From: Chloroflexota bacterium
GTDB lineage: Bacteria; Chloroflexota; Anaerolineae; JAAYEA01
Direction: 5' to 3'
DNA length: 34,783 nucleotides
Assembly (NCBI GenBank): GCA_012689325.1
Contig: JAAYEA010000378.1
Coordinates: 1 to 34,783 of the forward strand
The notes under the pieces were generated by a model. The model made no database searches. It worked only from the letters and a program-made list of their open reading frames with translations, and was not told where the DNA came from. Positions within the stretch are counted from its first letter, which is position 1. Every line of letters starts with the position of its first letter. Of this stretch, positions 23,925 through 32,612 are shown in pieces. The position numbers and the translations under genes were made by a program.

Positions 23925-24748
23925 GCAACGAAGAGCTGTATTGCATTTCGTCCTACGAGCGCGTGCTGGAGACGGCCAAGGCCCAGGGCTACCGCTTTGT
24001 GACCTTTGGCGAGTATGACCCGGCCGGCGGCAAGCAGATCATCCTCCGCCACGACATCGTCAGCTCGCCAAGCCTGGCACGGACGCTGGCCGAGATCGAC
24101 GCCGAGCACGGGGTCACGAGCACCTTCTGCGTCATGCTCGACAGCGCGCTCTACAACCCTCTGTCGCCGGAGGACGGTGCGGCGCTGTGCGACATCGCCG
24201 ACCGCGGGCACTGCCTGGGTCTGCACCTGGATGCCAACGCATGGTACGCGGAAGACCGGGACTATTCGCGCATCGACGCCTGGCTGGACCATGGGCAGGC
24301 GATCCTCGGGATGTTCGGCCAGGCCAAGCCGCTGGTCGTCTCCTGGCACTCGCCCGGCCGGCTCTTCCGGCTCTGGGCGCAGGGCTGGCGTCCTGCGCGG
24401 AGGCTCAACGCCTTGCACCGCTGGTTCTGTCGGGACGGCATCACCTTCATCTCGGACAACCACTGCCGCTACTCGCCGAGCCAGCTCTGCGAGCGGCTGG
24501 CCCAGGGGACGGAGCATATCCAGCTCCTGCTGCATCCCCTGATCTGGACGGTGGGCGGCGCGGACATGCGGGCGATCCTGGCGCACTTTTGGAGGCACCA
24601 CGTCCGCGACCGCGAGCGCTTCATGATCCGCACCAACCGGGTCTATCGCGGCGATTTGCCACGTGGCATGAGCTCGGGGGCCGAGAACGCGCTGGACTGG
24701 TTCTGCCAGTGTCTGGAGGCGGAGATGCAACAGGGAGGGCCGCGCTGA
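23921..24748 (+). CDS. Polysaccharide deacetylase-like protein
   Basis: A 275-aa protein with IILRHDIVSSP (the Asp of the NodB motif), STFCVMLDSALYNPLS and HCLGLHLDANAWYAED, which correspond to NodB-like metal and acid residues, and a later WHSPG segment. It probably removes acetyl or related groups from a surface sugar. Metal-binding residues are only partly conserved, so activity is uncertain. A palindrome copy lies near its 3' end. Confidence 0.7.
   Translation: MSNEELYCISSYERVLETAKAQGYRFVTFGEYDPAGGKQIILRHDIVSSPSLARTLAEIDAEHGVTSTFCVMLDSALYNPLSPEDGAALCDIADRGHCLGLHLDANAWYAEDRDYSRIDAWLDHGQAILGMFGQAKPLVVSWHSPGRLFRLWAQGWRPARRLNALHRWFCRDGITFISDNHCRYSPSQLCERLAQGTEHIQLLLHPLIWTVGGADMRAILAHFWRHHVRDRERFMIRTNRVYRGDLPRGMSSGAENALDWFCQCLEAEMQQGGPR
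24656..24669. repeat. TTGCCACGTGGCAT palindrome, copy 6
   Basis: Copy with a 12-bp perfect core (TGCCACGTGGCA) and one mismatch at the outer base, inside the deacetylase-like gene, read as DLPRG. Confidence 0.8.
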
Positions 24749-25443
24749 TGCTCCTTTCCGTCTTTCTCCGCGTGCTGGACGAGGCCGAGATGCTGCCGGG
24801 GTGCCTGCGCCGACTGGAGGGGGTGGCCGACGAGGTGATCCTGGTGGACAGCGGGAGCTCCGACGCCACGGTGCGGATCGCCCTGGACTGGGGGGCCCGG
24901 GTGCTACGCTGGAAGGGCGGCTCCGCCTCCCAGGAAGTGCTTTTCACGCCGGAGGGCCCCATCTACAACCTGGCGCTCGACGCCTGCCAGGGCGACTGGG
25001 TGCTGCTCACGGCCGCCGACGAGCGCCTCTGCCAGCGGGCCATGGGCCAACTGCGGGCGTTCCTCGCCGCGGCCCCGCAGGACAACGTGGCGCTCTGGGG
25101 CGTCCATCTCGTGCTCCCCGGCCACTACGCCAGGGCCTGGCTCTCCCACATCCCCGGGCGGCTGGTGCGCCGCACCGCGTTCCGCTTCGATCCCCAGGCC
25201 GTCATGGACCAGTCCTTCCCCCTGGTGGGCAACGGCCAGGTGGCCCGGCCGGATATGGCCATCCTGCACCACTACTACCACAACCGTCACGCCAAGCTGG
25301 AGCGCTACTACCGCCTCAAGGGCAAGCCCCTCGACACCGTGGCTGAGGACATCCGCCGGGAGCAGGCCGCGGCGGACCTGGCGCCCTGGCCCAGCGGCTG
25401 CGGCCCGACCTGCGCGCGCTGCTTTCTGAATGGAGGATCCTAG
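24748..25443 (+). CDS. Family 2 glycosyltransferase (WaaE-like)
   Basis: A 231-aa protein, MLLSVFLRVLDEAEMLPGCLRRLEGVADEVILVDSGSSDATVRIA, then AADERL and LVRRTAFRF. The VDSGSSD nucleotide-sugar motif and the short length fit LPS-core type GT2 enzymes. It overlaps the deacetylase gene by one base. Confidence 0.8.
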   Translation: MLLSVFLRVLDEAEMLPGCLRRLEGVADEVILVDSGSSDATVRIALDWGARVLRWKGGSASQEVLFTPEGPIYNLALDACQGDWVLLTAADERLCQRAMGQLRAFLAAAPQDNVALWGVHLVLPGHYARAWLSHIPGRLVRRTAFRFDPQAVMDQSFPLVGNGQVARPDMAILHHYYHNRHAKLERYYRLKGKPLDTVAEDIRREQAAADLAPWPSGCGPTCARCFLNGGS

Positions 25444-27129
25444 ATGACCCGACCGCTTCCCAAGCCGTTCCTCGGCATCATGCACGACTGGTCCCTGGTG
25501 GACCCCCAGCGCCCCGGGTGGGGCCATGTGGACGCCTGGATGTGGTGGACGCCCAGGCAGGTCAACCCGGCCCGCGGGCAGTACAACTGGTCCGTGGTGG
25601 ACAGCTACATCGACGCGGCGCGGGCACAGGGCAAACAGGTGGCCCTGAGCCTCGTCCCCCTCACCGGCGCGCCCCATGGCGACGGGACGCCCGACTGGGT
25701 GTACCAGCTGAACGGGATCGTCCCCTGGGAGGGCCGAAGCAACTCGGGCTACAGCTACAAGTACCCGCGCTGGAACGACGATCATGGCATCTGGGACCCC
25801 TGGTTCTGGGAGCTGATCGCGGCCTTTGGCCAGCGCTACGACGGCGACCCGCGGGTGCACAGCGTCTGGATCGCCACGCTCCTCTACGGCGAATCCGTGA
25901 CCACCGTGCCGGGCGGGGGCGAGCTGGGGCACAACCCGATCCGCTTCGTGGACAACTGCCTCGACCGCTACCATGCCGCGTTCCCCCACACGCCGCTGAT
26001 CCCGCTGCTCACGGGCAACTCGGATCGGCTGCGGCTCTGCCACAAAGCGTGGAGCCTGGGCATGGCCGCCGGCTTCAACGGGCTTTGCGGCGACGCCAAC
26101 AACCAGGTCCAGCACAAGCCGACCGAGGGCGCCGGCCTCATGCAGATCGGCCACGCGGCGGTGGCGCAGGGCCTCCCCATGAAGTGGGAGCACGCCTACA
26201 ACGGGGTCTCCCAGGGCGAGACCATGGCCGCCATCGCCGCCTTCCTCGCCAACGGCGGGACGGTGCTGGACCTGCCGGGGCGGGGCGCGCCCGATGATCC
26301 CCATCTGGACACCCTGGCCGCCATCCCGGGCCTGTGGGAGTGGACCTGGCAGATGATGCAGGTGCCCGTGACCCAGCGGGGCGTCTGGTTTGCCCGGAAC
26401 ACCAAGAACCCGGGCGGGGTGGACCAGCCCGGCGTGCTGGCCGACTGGGAGCACGGCTATCCCGGCCCCTGGGAGGCGCACATCACCACCAACGCCACCT
26501 GCTACGCGCCCAACTCGGCGGAGTGGAAGGCCGCGCCGCAGGCGCTGACGAGCACGCTGGAGGGCTACCTCGGCCTCGGGCGCTGCGAGGAGGGGCTGGA
26601 GATCACGCTGGACCTGCCGGCGGGAGAGTACGCGGTGCAGGCGATCCTGGCGAAGGACGACGATCCGGGCTGGCAGATGCTGAACGTCCAGTCTCTCGTC
26701 ACGTCGCCGGGGACCATCAGGTACGCGGCCCCGTGCTGGGTGCATCGCGTGACGGCAATCCCCGCGGCCACCGAGGAGCCAGGGGAGCCGGACCCCCCCG
26801 AGGAGCCGGGCGAGCACGAGACCGCGCTGGCGGCGAAGGTGGAAGCGCTGGCCGCGGACGTGGCCGCCTCCCGGGCCCAGGCGGAGCAGGCGGGCGAGGC
26901 CCTGGCGACGCTGCACACGGACCTGGCCGCGCTCACAGACAAGGTGGCCACCATGCTCGACACGGTGGCGGCGCTGAACCAGGACCAGGCGACGCACGAG
27001 GGCAAGCTGGCCGATCTGGAGCAGGACCTTCAGGGGCTGGGGAGTCGGATCGTCTACCTGGAGAGCCTGCTGCGCGAGGACCTGCGGGCCAAGATCGAGG
27101 ACATCCGCGACCTGTTGGGCGAGGTATAG
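25444..27129 (+). CDS. Glycoside hydrolase-like protein with coiled-coil tail
   Basis: A 561-aa protein. Residues 1-330 look like a TIM barrel of the GH42/beta-galactosidase kind (GIMHDWSLVDP; WMWWTPRQVNPARGQYNWSVVDSYIDAA; VWIATLLYGESV; MKWEHAYNGV). A beta-rich module follows (ITLDLPAGEYAVQAIL), then a Pro/Glu linker (about 445-460) and a long coiled coil (KVEALAADVAASRAQAEQAGEAL onward). Coiled-coil ends are common in trimeric tail-fibre or depolymerase proteins, so it could be a virion depolymerase, but no tail genes are seen nearby. Confidence 0.65.
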   Translation: MTRPLPKPFLGIMHDWSLVDPQRPGWGHVDAWMWWTPRQVNPARGQYNWSVVDSYIDAARAQGKQVALSLVPLTGAPHGDGTPDWVYQLNGIVPWEGRSNSGYSYKYPRWNDDHGIWDPWFWELIAAFGQRYDGDPRVHSVWIATLLYGESVTTVPGGGELGHNPIRFVDNCLDRYHAAFPHTPLIPLLTGNSDRLRLCHKAWSLGMAAGFNGLCGDANNQVQHKPTEGAGLMQIGHAAVAQGLPMKWEHAYNGVSQGETMAAIAAFLANGGTVLDLPGRGAPDDPHLDTLAAIPGLWEWTWQMMQVPVTQRGVWFARNTKNPGGVDQPGVLADWEHGYPGPWEAHITTNATCYAPNSAEWKAAPQALTSTLEGYLGLGRCEEGLEITLDLPAGEYAVQAILAKDDDPGWQMLNVQSLVTSPGTIRYAAPCWVHRVTAIPAATEEPGEPDPPEEPGEHETALAAKVEALAADVAASRAQAEQAGEALATLHTDLAALTDKVATMLDTVAALNQDQATHEGKLADLEQDLQGLGSRIVYLESLLREDLRAKIEDIRDLLGEV

Positions 27130-27137
27130 GAGGAGCG

Positions 27138-29009
27138 ATGAGGATCACCCCGAGCGTGGCCATCGTCATCCCGTGCTACAACCACTGGGAGCTGACGCGC
27201 AACGTCCTGACGGACATTCGCAACCTGACCACCTATCCCGACTATCGCGTGATCGTGGTGGATGACGGCTCCAGGGACCACACGGCGGGATACCTGGAGA
27301 CGGAGGCGCGAGAGCTGGGCCTGCGGCTGGACGTCATCACGCAGCCGAACCGGGGCTTCAGCTCCGCCGTGAACCGGGGGATCGTCTGCGCCCTGGCCCA
27401 CGGCGACGAGTACATCCTCCTCTTGAACAACGACGTGGAAATCTGGGAGGGCGAGTGGCTGGACCGCCTGGTGGCCCCGTTGGAGGGGAGCCGCCAGGGG
27501 AGCGCGTTGCCCAGCCTGCTGGTGGGCGCGGACTATATCGACTACAACGAGGCGACCCGGGTGGACGGCCAGATCGTCCCCTACGTGGGCGGCTGGTGCA
27601 TGATGATGCCGCGGTCCCTGCCCGCTGACATCGGCCTGTTCGACGAGGCCTTCAACCCGGCGTTCTACGAGGACGTGGACTATTCGGCGCGGGCCGCGCA
27701 AGCGGGCTACCGCCTGCTCGGGCTGGGGGAGGATTCTGTGGGGATCCACCATCTCTACTCCAAGACGGCGACGGACGGTCACCTGGACATCCCCGCGCTC
27801 CATGCCAAGAACGGGCCGCTGTTCCTGGACAAGATCAGGGCGATGCGGGGGACCGCCAGCCCCTCGGCAGCGCCCAAGCCCACGGCGCCGCGGCCCAAGA
27901 TCGCCTTCTACTGCTACTCTAACATGGTCTTTGACGATTCGTACCTCGACAACCAGGGCCTCGGCGGGGCGGAGTCGGCGCTGGTGCAGCTCTCCCGCGA
28001 GCTGGTCCGCCAGGGCTGCGAGGTGACCATCTTCAACCGGTGCCCCAGTCCATCGTCGGTGCAAAACGGCGTGACCTATCGCTTCAACACGGACCCCATC
28101 CTTTTCGAGGAGGAGTGGGACGAGCTGGTGCTGTTCCGCGAGGGCGTCCCGCTGGAGTTCTGGCAACAGGTGAAGGCCAAGCGGAAGGTGTTCTTCTCCA
28201 CCGACCAGTACACCAACATCCAGTTCCCCTGGCCGACGCACGTCTTTCCCTACGTGGATCAGATCGTGTGCATCAGCCCCTATCATCGCCAGTTCATGCT
28301 GGAATACTGGGGGGCGCCGGAGGCCAAGACGACCTACACCAACCTGGGCGTCCACTGGCCCGACTATGCCGGCGTCGCGGCATGGAATGCCGGCCCCAAG
28401 CGGCCCTACCAGTTGATCTATGACAGCGTGCCCACCCGGGGCCTGGCGCACCTGGCCGACATTTTCCCGCGCATCCGGCGAGCGGTACCCCATGCCGAGC
28501 TGGTGGTGACGGCCGACTTTTCGCTCTGGGGCTCTATGCCAGGGAACGAGGGCTACAGGGCCATGTTCGCACAGATGCCCGGCGTGCGCTTCGTGGGCAA
28601 GGTGCCACGGCGCGAGCTGATCCGGCTGCAAAAGGAATCGAGCCTGCACGTGTTCCCCTGCGACCACCACGTGGAGATGCCCGACTTCCTGCCGCCCTGC
28701 ACCAGCGACGGCGAGCTCTTCTGCCTGGCCTCGCTGGAGTGCCAGGCCGCGGAGACGCCCACGCTGGCCACGCCCATCGGGGCGCTGCGGACCACGGTGG
28801 AATCGGGGGCCTCGGGCTGGCTACTGGAAGGGGAGCCGGGGTCTGCGGAGTTCAACCGCGAGTTCGCCGACATCGCCATCGAGCTCCTGACGACGGATCG
28901 GCGCGAGCTGGAGGTGGCCGCGGCGTACGCCCGCTGGAGGGCGAAGGCGCATTTCTCCTACGAGGTGATCGCCAAGAAGTGGATCGAGAGGATGCGAAAT
29001 GGGCGATGA
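27138..29009 (+). CDS. GT2-GT4 fusion glycosyltransferase
   Basis: A 623-aa protein with two catalytic halves. The N-terminal family 2 domain has VAIVIPCYNHWELT, VVDDGSRDHT, LLLNNDVEIWEGEW and the FYEDVDYSARA acceptor motif. After an Ala/Pro linker (about residue 245), the C-terminal GT-B half has GLGGAESALVQLSRELVRQG and a later SLECQAAETPTLATPIGALRTTVESGASGWLLEG. Such fusions make two linkages of a repeat unit. AGGAGG lies 6 nt before ATG. Confidence 0.85.
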   Translation: MRITPSVAIVIPCYNHWELTRNVLTDIRNLTTYPDYRVIVVDDGSRDHTAGYLETEARELGLRLDVITQPNRGFSSAVNRGIVCALAHGDEYILLLNNDVEIWEGEWLDRLVAPLEGSRQGSALPSLLVGADYIDYNEATRVDGQIVPYVGGWCMMMPRSLPADIGLFDEAFNPAFYEDVDYSARAAQAGYRLLGLGEDSVGIHHLYSKTATDGHLDIPALHAKNGPLFLDKIRAMRGTASPSAAPKPTAPRPKIAFYCYSNMVFDDSYLDNQGLGGAESALVQLSRELVRQGCEVTIFNRCPSPSSVQNGVTYRFNTDPILFEEEWDELVLFREGVPLEFWQQVKAKRKVFFSTDQYTNIQFPWPTHVFPYVDQIVCISPYHRQFMLEYWGAPEAKTTYTNLGVHWPDYAGVAAWNAGPKRPYQLIYDSVPTRGLAHLADIFPRIRRAVPHAELVVTADFSLWGSMPGNEGYRAMFAQMPGVRFVGKVPRRELIRLQKESSLHVFPCDHHVEMPDFLPPCTSDGELFCLASLECQAAETPTLATPIGALRTTVESGASGWLLEGEPGSAEFNREFADIAIELLTTDRRELEVAAAYARWRAKAHFSYEVIAKKWIERMRNGR

Positions 29010-29310
29010 TGACCGCCTGCGCGAGCTGGTCTCCCGCAAGCTGCACAAGCTGATGGGCTGCCTGGCCGAGGAGCGGGAGCGGTGGTTCTTCCACCAGTTG
29101 TACATCCGCTGCGACCGCTGCAAGGAGATCGTGCCCATGGAGCGGGCGGCGCTGCTGGTGGACGGGCCCAAGTTCGGCATCACGGTCCACCCGGCCCACG
29201 GCTCGGAGACGCTGGAGATGACGCTGGACGAGTGGCGCTCGGTGCTCTGCGAGGCGTGTAGAGAAGTCACAGGTCCAACGTCGAAGGGCGAAGGTCAGGA
29301 GGGGAAATGA
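28999..29310 (+). CDS. Small zinc-ribbon-like protein
   Basis: A 103-aa protein with CDRC and CEAC pairs 45 residues apart, suggesting one zinc site, and a charged N-terminal helix (RLRELVSRKLHKLMGC). It overlaps the gene before it by 11 bp. The role is unknown; it may be regulatory. Confidence 0.6.
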   Translation: MGDDDRLRELVSRKLHKLMGCLAEERERWFFHQLYIRCDRCKEIVPMERAALLVDGPKFGITVHPAHGSETLEMTLDEWRSVLCEACREVTGPTSKGEGQEGK

Positions 29311-29516
29311 GGTTGCTGAAACAGACCCTGGTGGCGGTTGCGGCGGCAGGATGGGGAGCTGTCACGATGGCTACATACACTTGCTGCGCGCATGGATACT
29401 GCGTTTTGCCAGACACGCGGTGTGGGGTTGGAGACACCGCCCAAATTGTCCTAGTCGGCCTGGGCATCCTGGTACTGGGCTGGGTCGTGGGTGCCAAGGA
29501 GAACAAGCAGGAGTGA
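29307..29516 (+). CDS. Small membrane protein, holin-like position
   Basis: A 69-aa protein with two hydrophobic stretches (TLVAVAAAGWGAVTMA and AQIVLVGLGILVLGWVVGA) joined by a Cys-containing loop. It lies just before a lytic transglycosylase, where holins are often found. Confidence 0.55.
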   Translation: MRLLKQTLVAVAAAGWGAVTMATYTCCAHGYCVLPDTRCGVGDTAQIVLVGLGILVLGWVVGAKENKQE

Positions 29517-29518
29517 CC

Positions 29519-29641
29519 ATGAAAGAGCTGCTGGACATCCTGGGCGGGATCATGGACGCGGCGCTGGCGCTATGGATCGGGACGGTTTTTGCCATGTGGC
29601 AAATCGTGGCAAGGAACGTCGGGCGGAGGCTGTGGAAGTGA
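29519..29641 (+). CDS. 40-aa membrane protein, possible holin
   Basis: MKELLDILGGIMDAALALWI, one membrane segment, then a basic end (RNVGRRLWK). Its stop overlaps the GTG of the transglycosylase (GTGA), so it is probably translated with it. A palindrome copy lies inside, read as FAMWQ. Confidence 0.55.
   Translation: MKELLDILGGIMDAALALWIGTVFAMWQIVARNVGRRLWK
29589..29602. repeat. TTGCCATGTGGCAA palindrome, copy 7
   Basis: Copy with central T, inside the 40-aa gene; symmetry extends to 16 bp (29588-29603). Confidence 0.9.
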
Positions 29642-30114
29642 CGGAATCCCTCGTAGCCCTGGCCATTGCCGCGGCGACGCTGATGGGTCAGCCGCCCGAC
29701 GTGTTCTGCCGCCTGGTGGGGGAAGAGAGCAACTGGGACGAAAAGGCGGTGAGCCCGTCCGGGGCCAAGGGACTGTGCCAGATCATGCCGGAGCCGTGGC
29801 GCTGGCATCCCGAGGACCCCTTCGACCCCGCGACCAACCTGGGCAAGGGGGCCTGGATCCTGGCGTGGAACCACAACTATCGCCTGGAGCGGGGCGTCAC
29901 GGGCCGCGAGGCGATGCTGCAAGCCGTGGCGAGCTACAACCTCGGCCACGGCAAGGTGAACAAGCTGCTCCGCAAGCATGGCGACGGCTGGCTGAAGGCG
30001 CTCCCCGAGCGGGTGCGCCAGTACGTGGAGGCCGTGGTAGGCGACTATGGCCTGGTGGATGAAGCGGCCGAGGGTGCCGCTCGTGGATTAGAGACAGGGA
30101 GGACAAACGGATGA
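29638..30114 (+). CDS. Lytic transglycosylase (phage lysin, SLT type)
   Basis: A 158-aa protein with the SLT core: GEESNWDEKAVSPSGAKGLCQIMP (catalytic Glu30) and AVASYNLGHGKV. It cleaves peptidoglycan between N-acetylmuramic acid and N-acetylglucosamine. The GTG at 29638 overlaps the gene before it and has GGAGG 9 nt upstream; the longer frame is in shadow DNA. With the two membrane genes before it this looks like a lysis cassette. Confidence 0.8.
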   Translation: MTESLVALAIAAATLMGQPPDVFCRLVGEESNWDEKAVSPSGAKGLCQIMPEPWRWHPEDPFDPATNLGKGAWILAWNHNYRLERGVTGREAMLQAVASYNLGHGKVNKLLRKHGDGWLKALPERVRQYVEAVVGDYGLVDEAAEGAARGLETGRTNG

Positions 30115-32027
30115 CCGAATCACCAATCCAGTATTTCCCGACCGCGTTCGAGACCTGGAACGCCGAGGCGCAGGCGGTGCTGTCCTACGTGACCATCTCG
30201 CCGGACGGCATTGACGTGGGCTGCGGGCGCAGGTCGCTGCACCAGGCGATGTTCCGGGTGGACAAGAACCCGGCGGTGGAGCCTGACCTGGTGGCCGACG
30301 CGCAGGACCTCTCCGCTGTGCCCACGGCCAGCTATGACTATTACTGGTCCTCGCACAACATCGAGCATTGCCCGGACACGGCGGCGGTGCTGCGTGAGGC
30401 GGCGCGGGTGGTCAAGCCGGGCGGCTACGTGGTGCTCATCATCCCCGACCAGCGCTACACCGCGGGGCGCGATCCAACGCATGTCCACGAGTGGCTGCCG
30501 GAGGAGTACATCGGCGCGTGGGCGCGGCCGGCCGGCCTGCAACTGGCCGACTTTGGCGTGGCGGGCCGGGAGTGGTCCTTCCGCGTGGTGTATCAGGTGG
30601 CCGGCGCGCACGGCGAGGGGATCACGCAACCCCTGGCGCCGGAGGAGGAGATCATCCGGGCGGGCCTGGCCGAGCTGAACCCGGCCCCCCGCGACTGGGC
30701 GATCCACCCCCTGCGGATGCTGGCCATGTCGGATCACCCGCGGCTGACCACAGGCTTCGGCACGGTGCTCAAGCAGCTCTGCCAGGGCTTTCACCAGGCG
30801 CTCTTTGACCTCTCCGTGCTGGGGACGTGGGAGTTCCGCGGCTCCACCCCGGGCGAGTTCCCCTACTATGTGGAGCCCGTCTGCCCGCACGACTATTTCG
30901 GCCTCCAGAAGCTGCGCTCGTTCATCCAGGAGCGGGCGCCGGAGGTGTTCTTCTCCCTGGCCGACCCCTCGACCCAGTGGACGCGGCTGCAAGCGCTCAT
31001 CCCTGGCTTTGGCGCCTCGGTGAAGGTCCAGGGCTTTCGACCGCCTTGCCCCATCGTGATGTACATGCCCATCGAGGGCTATCCCATCGCCGAGCCATAC
31101 CTGGAAGTGATCCGCACGGTGCAGTCGACGGGGGGCCGGGTGGTGGTCTACACCCAGTGCCAGGCCGACCAGGTGCAGGAGGAATCGGGCGGCGAGCTGA
31201 CCGTGGACTGGGCCTATCACGGCTCGAATCACGGCCCATTCCGCCCCTATCCCGACGCGGAGCGGGCCCGCCTGCGCGAGCTGGTGGGGTGGGACGACCG
31301 CTTCGTGGTGATCAACGTGGCGCGCAACAAGCGGACCAGCCGCCAGCCCGAGTACATCAAGGCCGCGGCCATCCTGAAGGAGCTGGGGCACACCGACGTG
31401 CTGTTCTATCTGCACTGTGACCCCAGCGATGAATACGGCATCCAGAACATGCAAGGCTGGGACCTGGAGCCGCTGGCCCGCCGGGCCGGGGTGTTCGGCC
31501 ACACCGGCGACGACTTCAAGCAGAACATCGTGCTCTTCCCGCCGTCCAAGCTGGACCAGACCCACGGCGTCCCCTTGCACCGCCGCCAGCAGCTGGCCGA
31601 GGCGTCCACCAACCCCAACCTCAGGCGGGGGATCGCCATGGAGAACCTGAGCTTCATTGACCGGCTGAACCTGGGCGACATCTACATGGACGCCAGCTCC
31701 GTGCAGGGCTTCGGCCTGCCGGCGGTGGAGGCGGCGCGCTGCGGCCTGCCCCTGTTCGTCACCGATGACCAGTTCACCCGGCGGGAGATCCTGGGGGAGG
31801 CGCCGCGGTGGATGAAGCCGGCGAGCACCGACACCTGGCAGACCGGGGCGACGCTTCACCTGGTCACGGCGGAGGAGATCGTCAAGCAGGTCCTCTGGGC
31901 CAAGGCGAACCCGGCCGCGCTGGCGGAGATGCGCCAGGCCAGCATCGAACGGGCCGCGCTGCTCACCTGGAAGCCGACCCAGGACAAGTTCGTGCGGATC
32001 GTCAAAGAGGTCGCCGGACACGAATAA
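30111..32027 (+). CDS. Methyltransferase-glycosyltransferase (GT4) fusion
   Basis: A 638-aa protein. Residues 30-190 are a class I methyltransferase (IDVGCGRRSLH; SSHNIEHCPD; LREAARVVKPGGYVVLIIPD). The C-terminal half is a GT4 transferase (VVINVARNKRTSRQPEYIKAA; MDASSVQGFGLPAVEAARCGLPLFVTD). It overlaps the lysin by 4 bp and is followed directly by a 25-bp repeat array. Such fusions cap or methylate polysaccharide chains. Confidence 0.85.
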   Translation: MTESPIQYFPTAFETWNAEAQAVLSYVTISPDGIDVGCGRRSLHQAMFRVDKNPAVEPDLVADAQDLSAVPTASYDYYWSSHNIEHCPDTAAVLREAARVVKPGGYVVLIIPDQRYTAGRDPTHVHEWLPEEYIGAWARPAGLQLADFGVAGREWSFRVVYQVAGAHGEGITQPLAPEEEIIRAGLAELNPAPRDWAIHPLRMLAMSDHPRLTTGFGTVLKQLCQGFHQALFDLSVLGTWEFRGSTPGEFPYYVEPVCPHDYFGLQKLRSFIQERAPEVFFSLADPSTQWTRLQALIPGFGASVKVQGFRPPCPIVMYMPIEGYPIAEPYLEVIRTVQSTGGRVVVYTQCQADQVQEESGGELTVDWAYHGSNHGPFRPYPDAERARLRELVGWDDRFVVINVARNKRTSRQPEYIKAAAILKELGHTDVLFYLHCDPSDEYGIQNMQGWDLEPLARRAGVFGHTGDDFKQNIVLFPPSKLDQTHGVPLHRRQQLAEASTNPNLRRGIAMENLSFIDRLNLGDIYMDASSVQGFGLPAVEAARCGLPLFVTDDQFTRREILGEAPRWMKPASTDTWQTGATLHLVTAEEIVKQVLWAKANPAALAEMRQASIERAALLTWKPTQDKFVRIVKEVAGHE

Positions 32028-32102
32028 TGTCCGGTGCGCCGGACATAAATAGCGTCTGGTGCGCTGGACTCAAGTAGTGTCCAGTTCGCCGGAGACAAGT
32101 AG
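32028..32102. repeat. Three tandem 25-bp hairpin repeats
   Basis: Three exact-length units, starting at 32028, 32053 and 32078, each ending in TAG. The first holds the palindrome TGTCCGGTGCGCCGGACA; the second and third are diverged versions (GTCTGGTGCGCTGGAC; TGTCCAGTTCGCCGG), and G-U pairs keep a hairpin possible in unit 2. They begin right after a stop codon and end 11 bp before the next ATG. They may be a mobile-element scar, an RNA-stability element or a protein-binding site. Confidence 0.8.
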
Positions 32103-32113
32103 AGGAGTGGTGC

Positions 32114-32389
32114 ATGAGCGACGAAACAGGTCTGAGGATGATGGGCGTGCGGCCCGAGGGCGAGCAGAAGGCCGGCCGCGTGAACATGGCGCTATCGAGC
32201 CTGCAACGGGCCAGCGTGGCGCGTCTGCGCGCCTCCATCGAGGCGCTGCTGGACGAGCCGCAGGCCCAGGTGGCCCTCTCGGTCCTCCACCACGGCACCA
32301 TCGAGATCACCGTGCGCGACGGGCGGGCCGTGGAGATCTCGCCGCGTACCTCCCTGCGGCGAGGGAAGGAGCTGGACGGGGATGAATGA
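32114..32389 (+). CDS. Small YezD/DUF2292-like protein
   Basis: A 91-aa protein with a helix (SLQRASVARLRASIEALLDE) and a strand pair, HHGTIEITVRDGRAVEISPRTSLRRGKEL, the pattern of DUF2292 proteins. It is a paralogue of the gene at 32599. GAGGAG lies 9 nt upstream, partly in the repeat. Function unknown. Confidence 0.6.
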   Translation: MSDETGLRMMGVRPEGEQKAGRVNMALSSLQRASVARLRASIEALLDEPQAQVALSVLHHGTIEITVRDGRAVEISPRTSLRRGKELDGDE

Positions 32390-32612
32390 CGCGCCGGCCA
32401 ACGTCCTCACCCAGGCCCCCGCGCCCCGTAATGACCACCTGGCCACGACAGGGTGCGTTCTCACCGTGCTGAGGTGGGGGGTGCTGGGCTTGTGCTGTCT
32501 GCTCTTTGCGGGGATCCACATACAACTGGCGCCGGGCCTCATGCTCGTGCCGACGGTGCCCGAACTGGTCTTGACCGGCACGAGCTGGAGGGAGAAATAT
32601 GGAAGAGACTAG
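32382..32612 (+). CDS. Small membrane protein
   Basis: A 76-aa protein with one strong hydrophobic segment (VLTVLRWGVLGLCCLLFAGIH) and a second weaker one. It overlaps the genes on both sides and so belongs to this operon. Confidence 0.55.
   Translation: MNDAPANVLTQAPAPRNDHLATTGCVLTVLRWGVLGLCCLLFAGIHIQLAPGLMLVPTVPELVLTGTSWREKYGRD

Noticed and set aside
24904-32021. Long minus-strand frames opposite the glycan genes (about 630-700 aa)
   Set aside because: Same reason: antisense shadows of clear glycosyltransferase and hydrolase genes.
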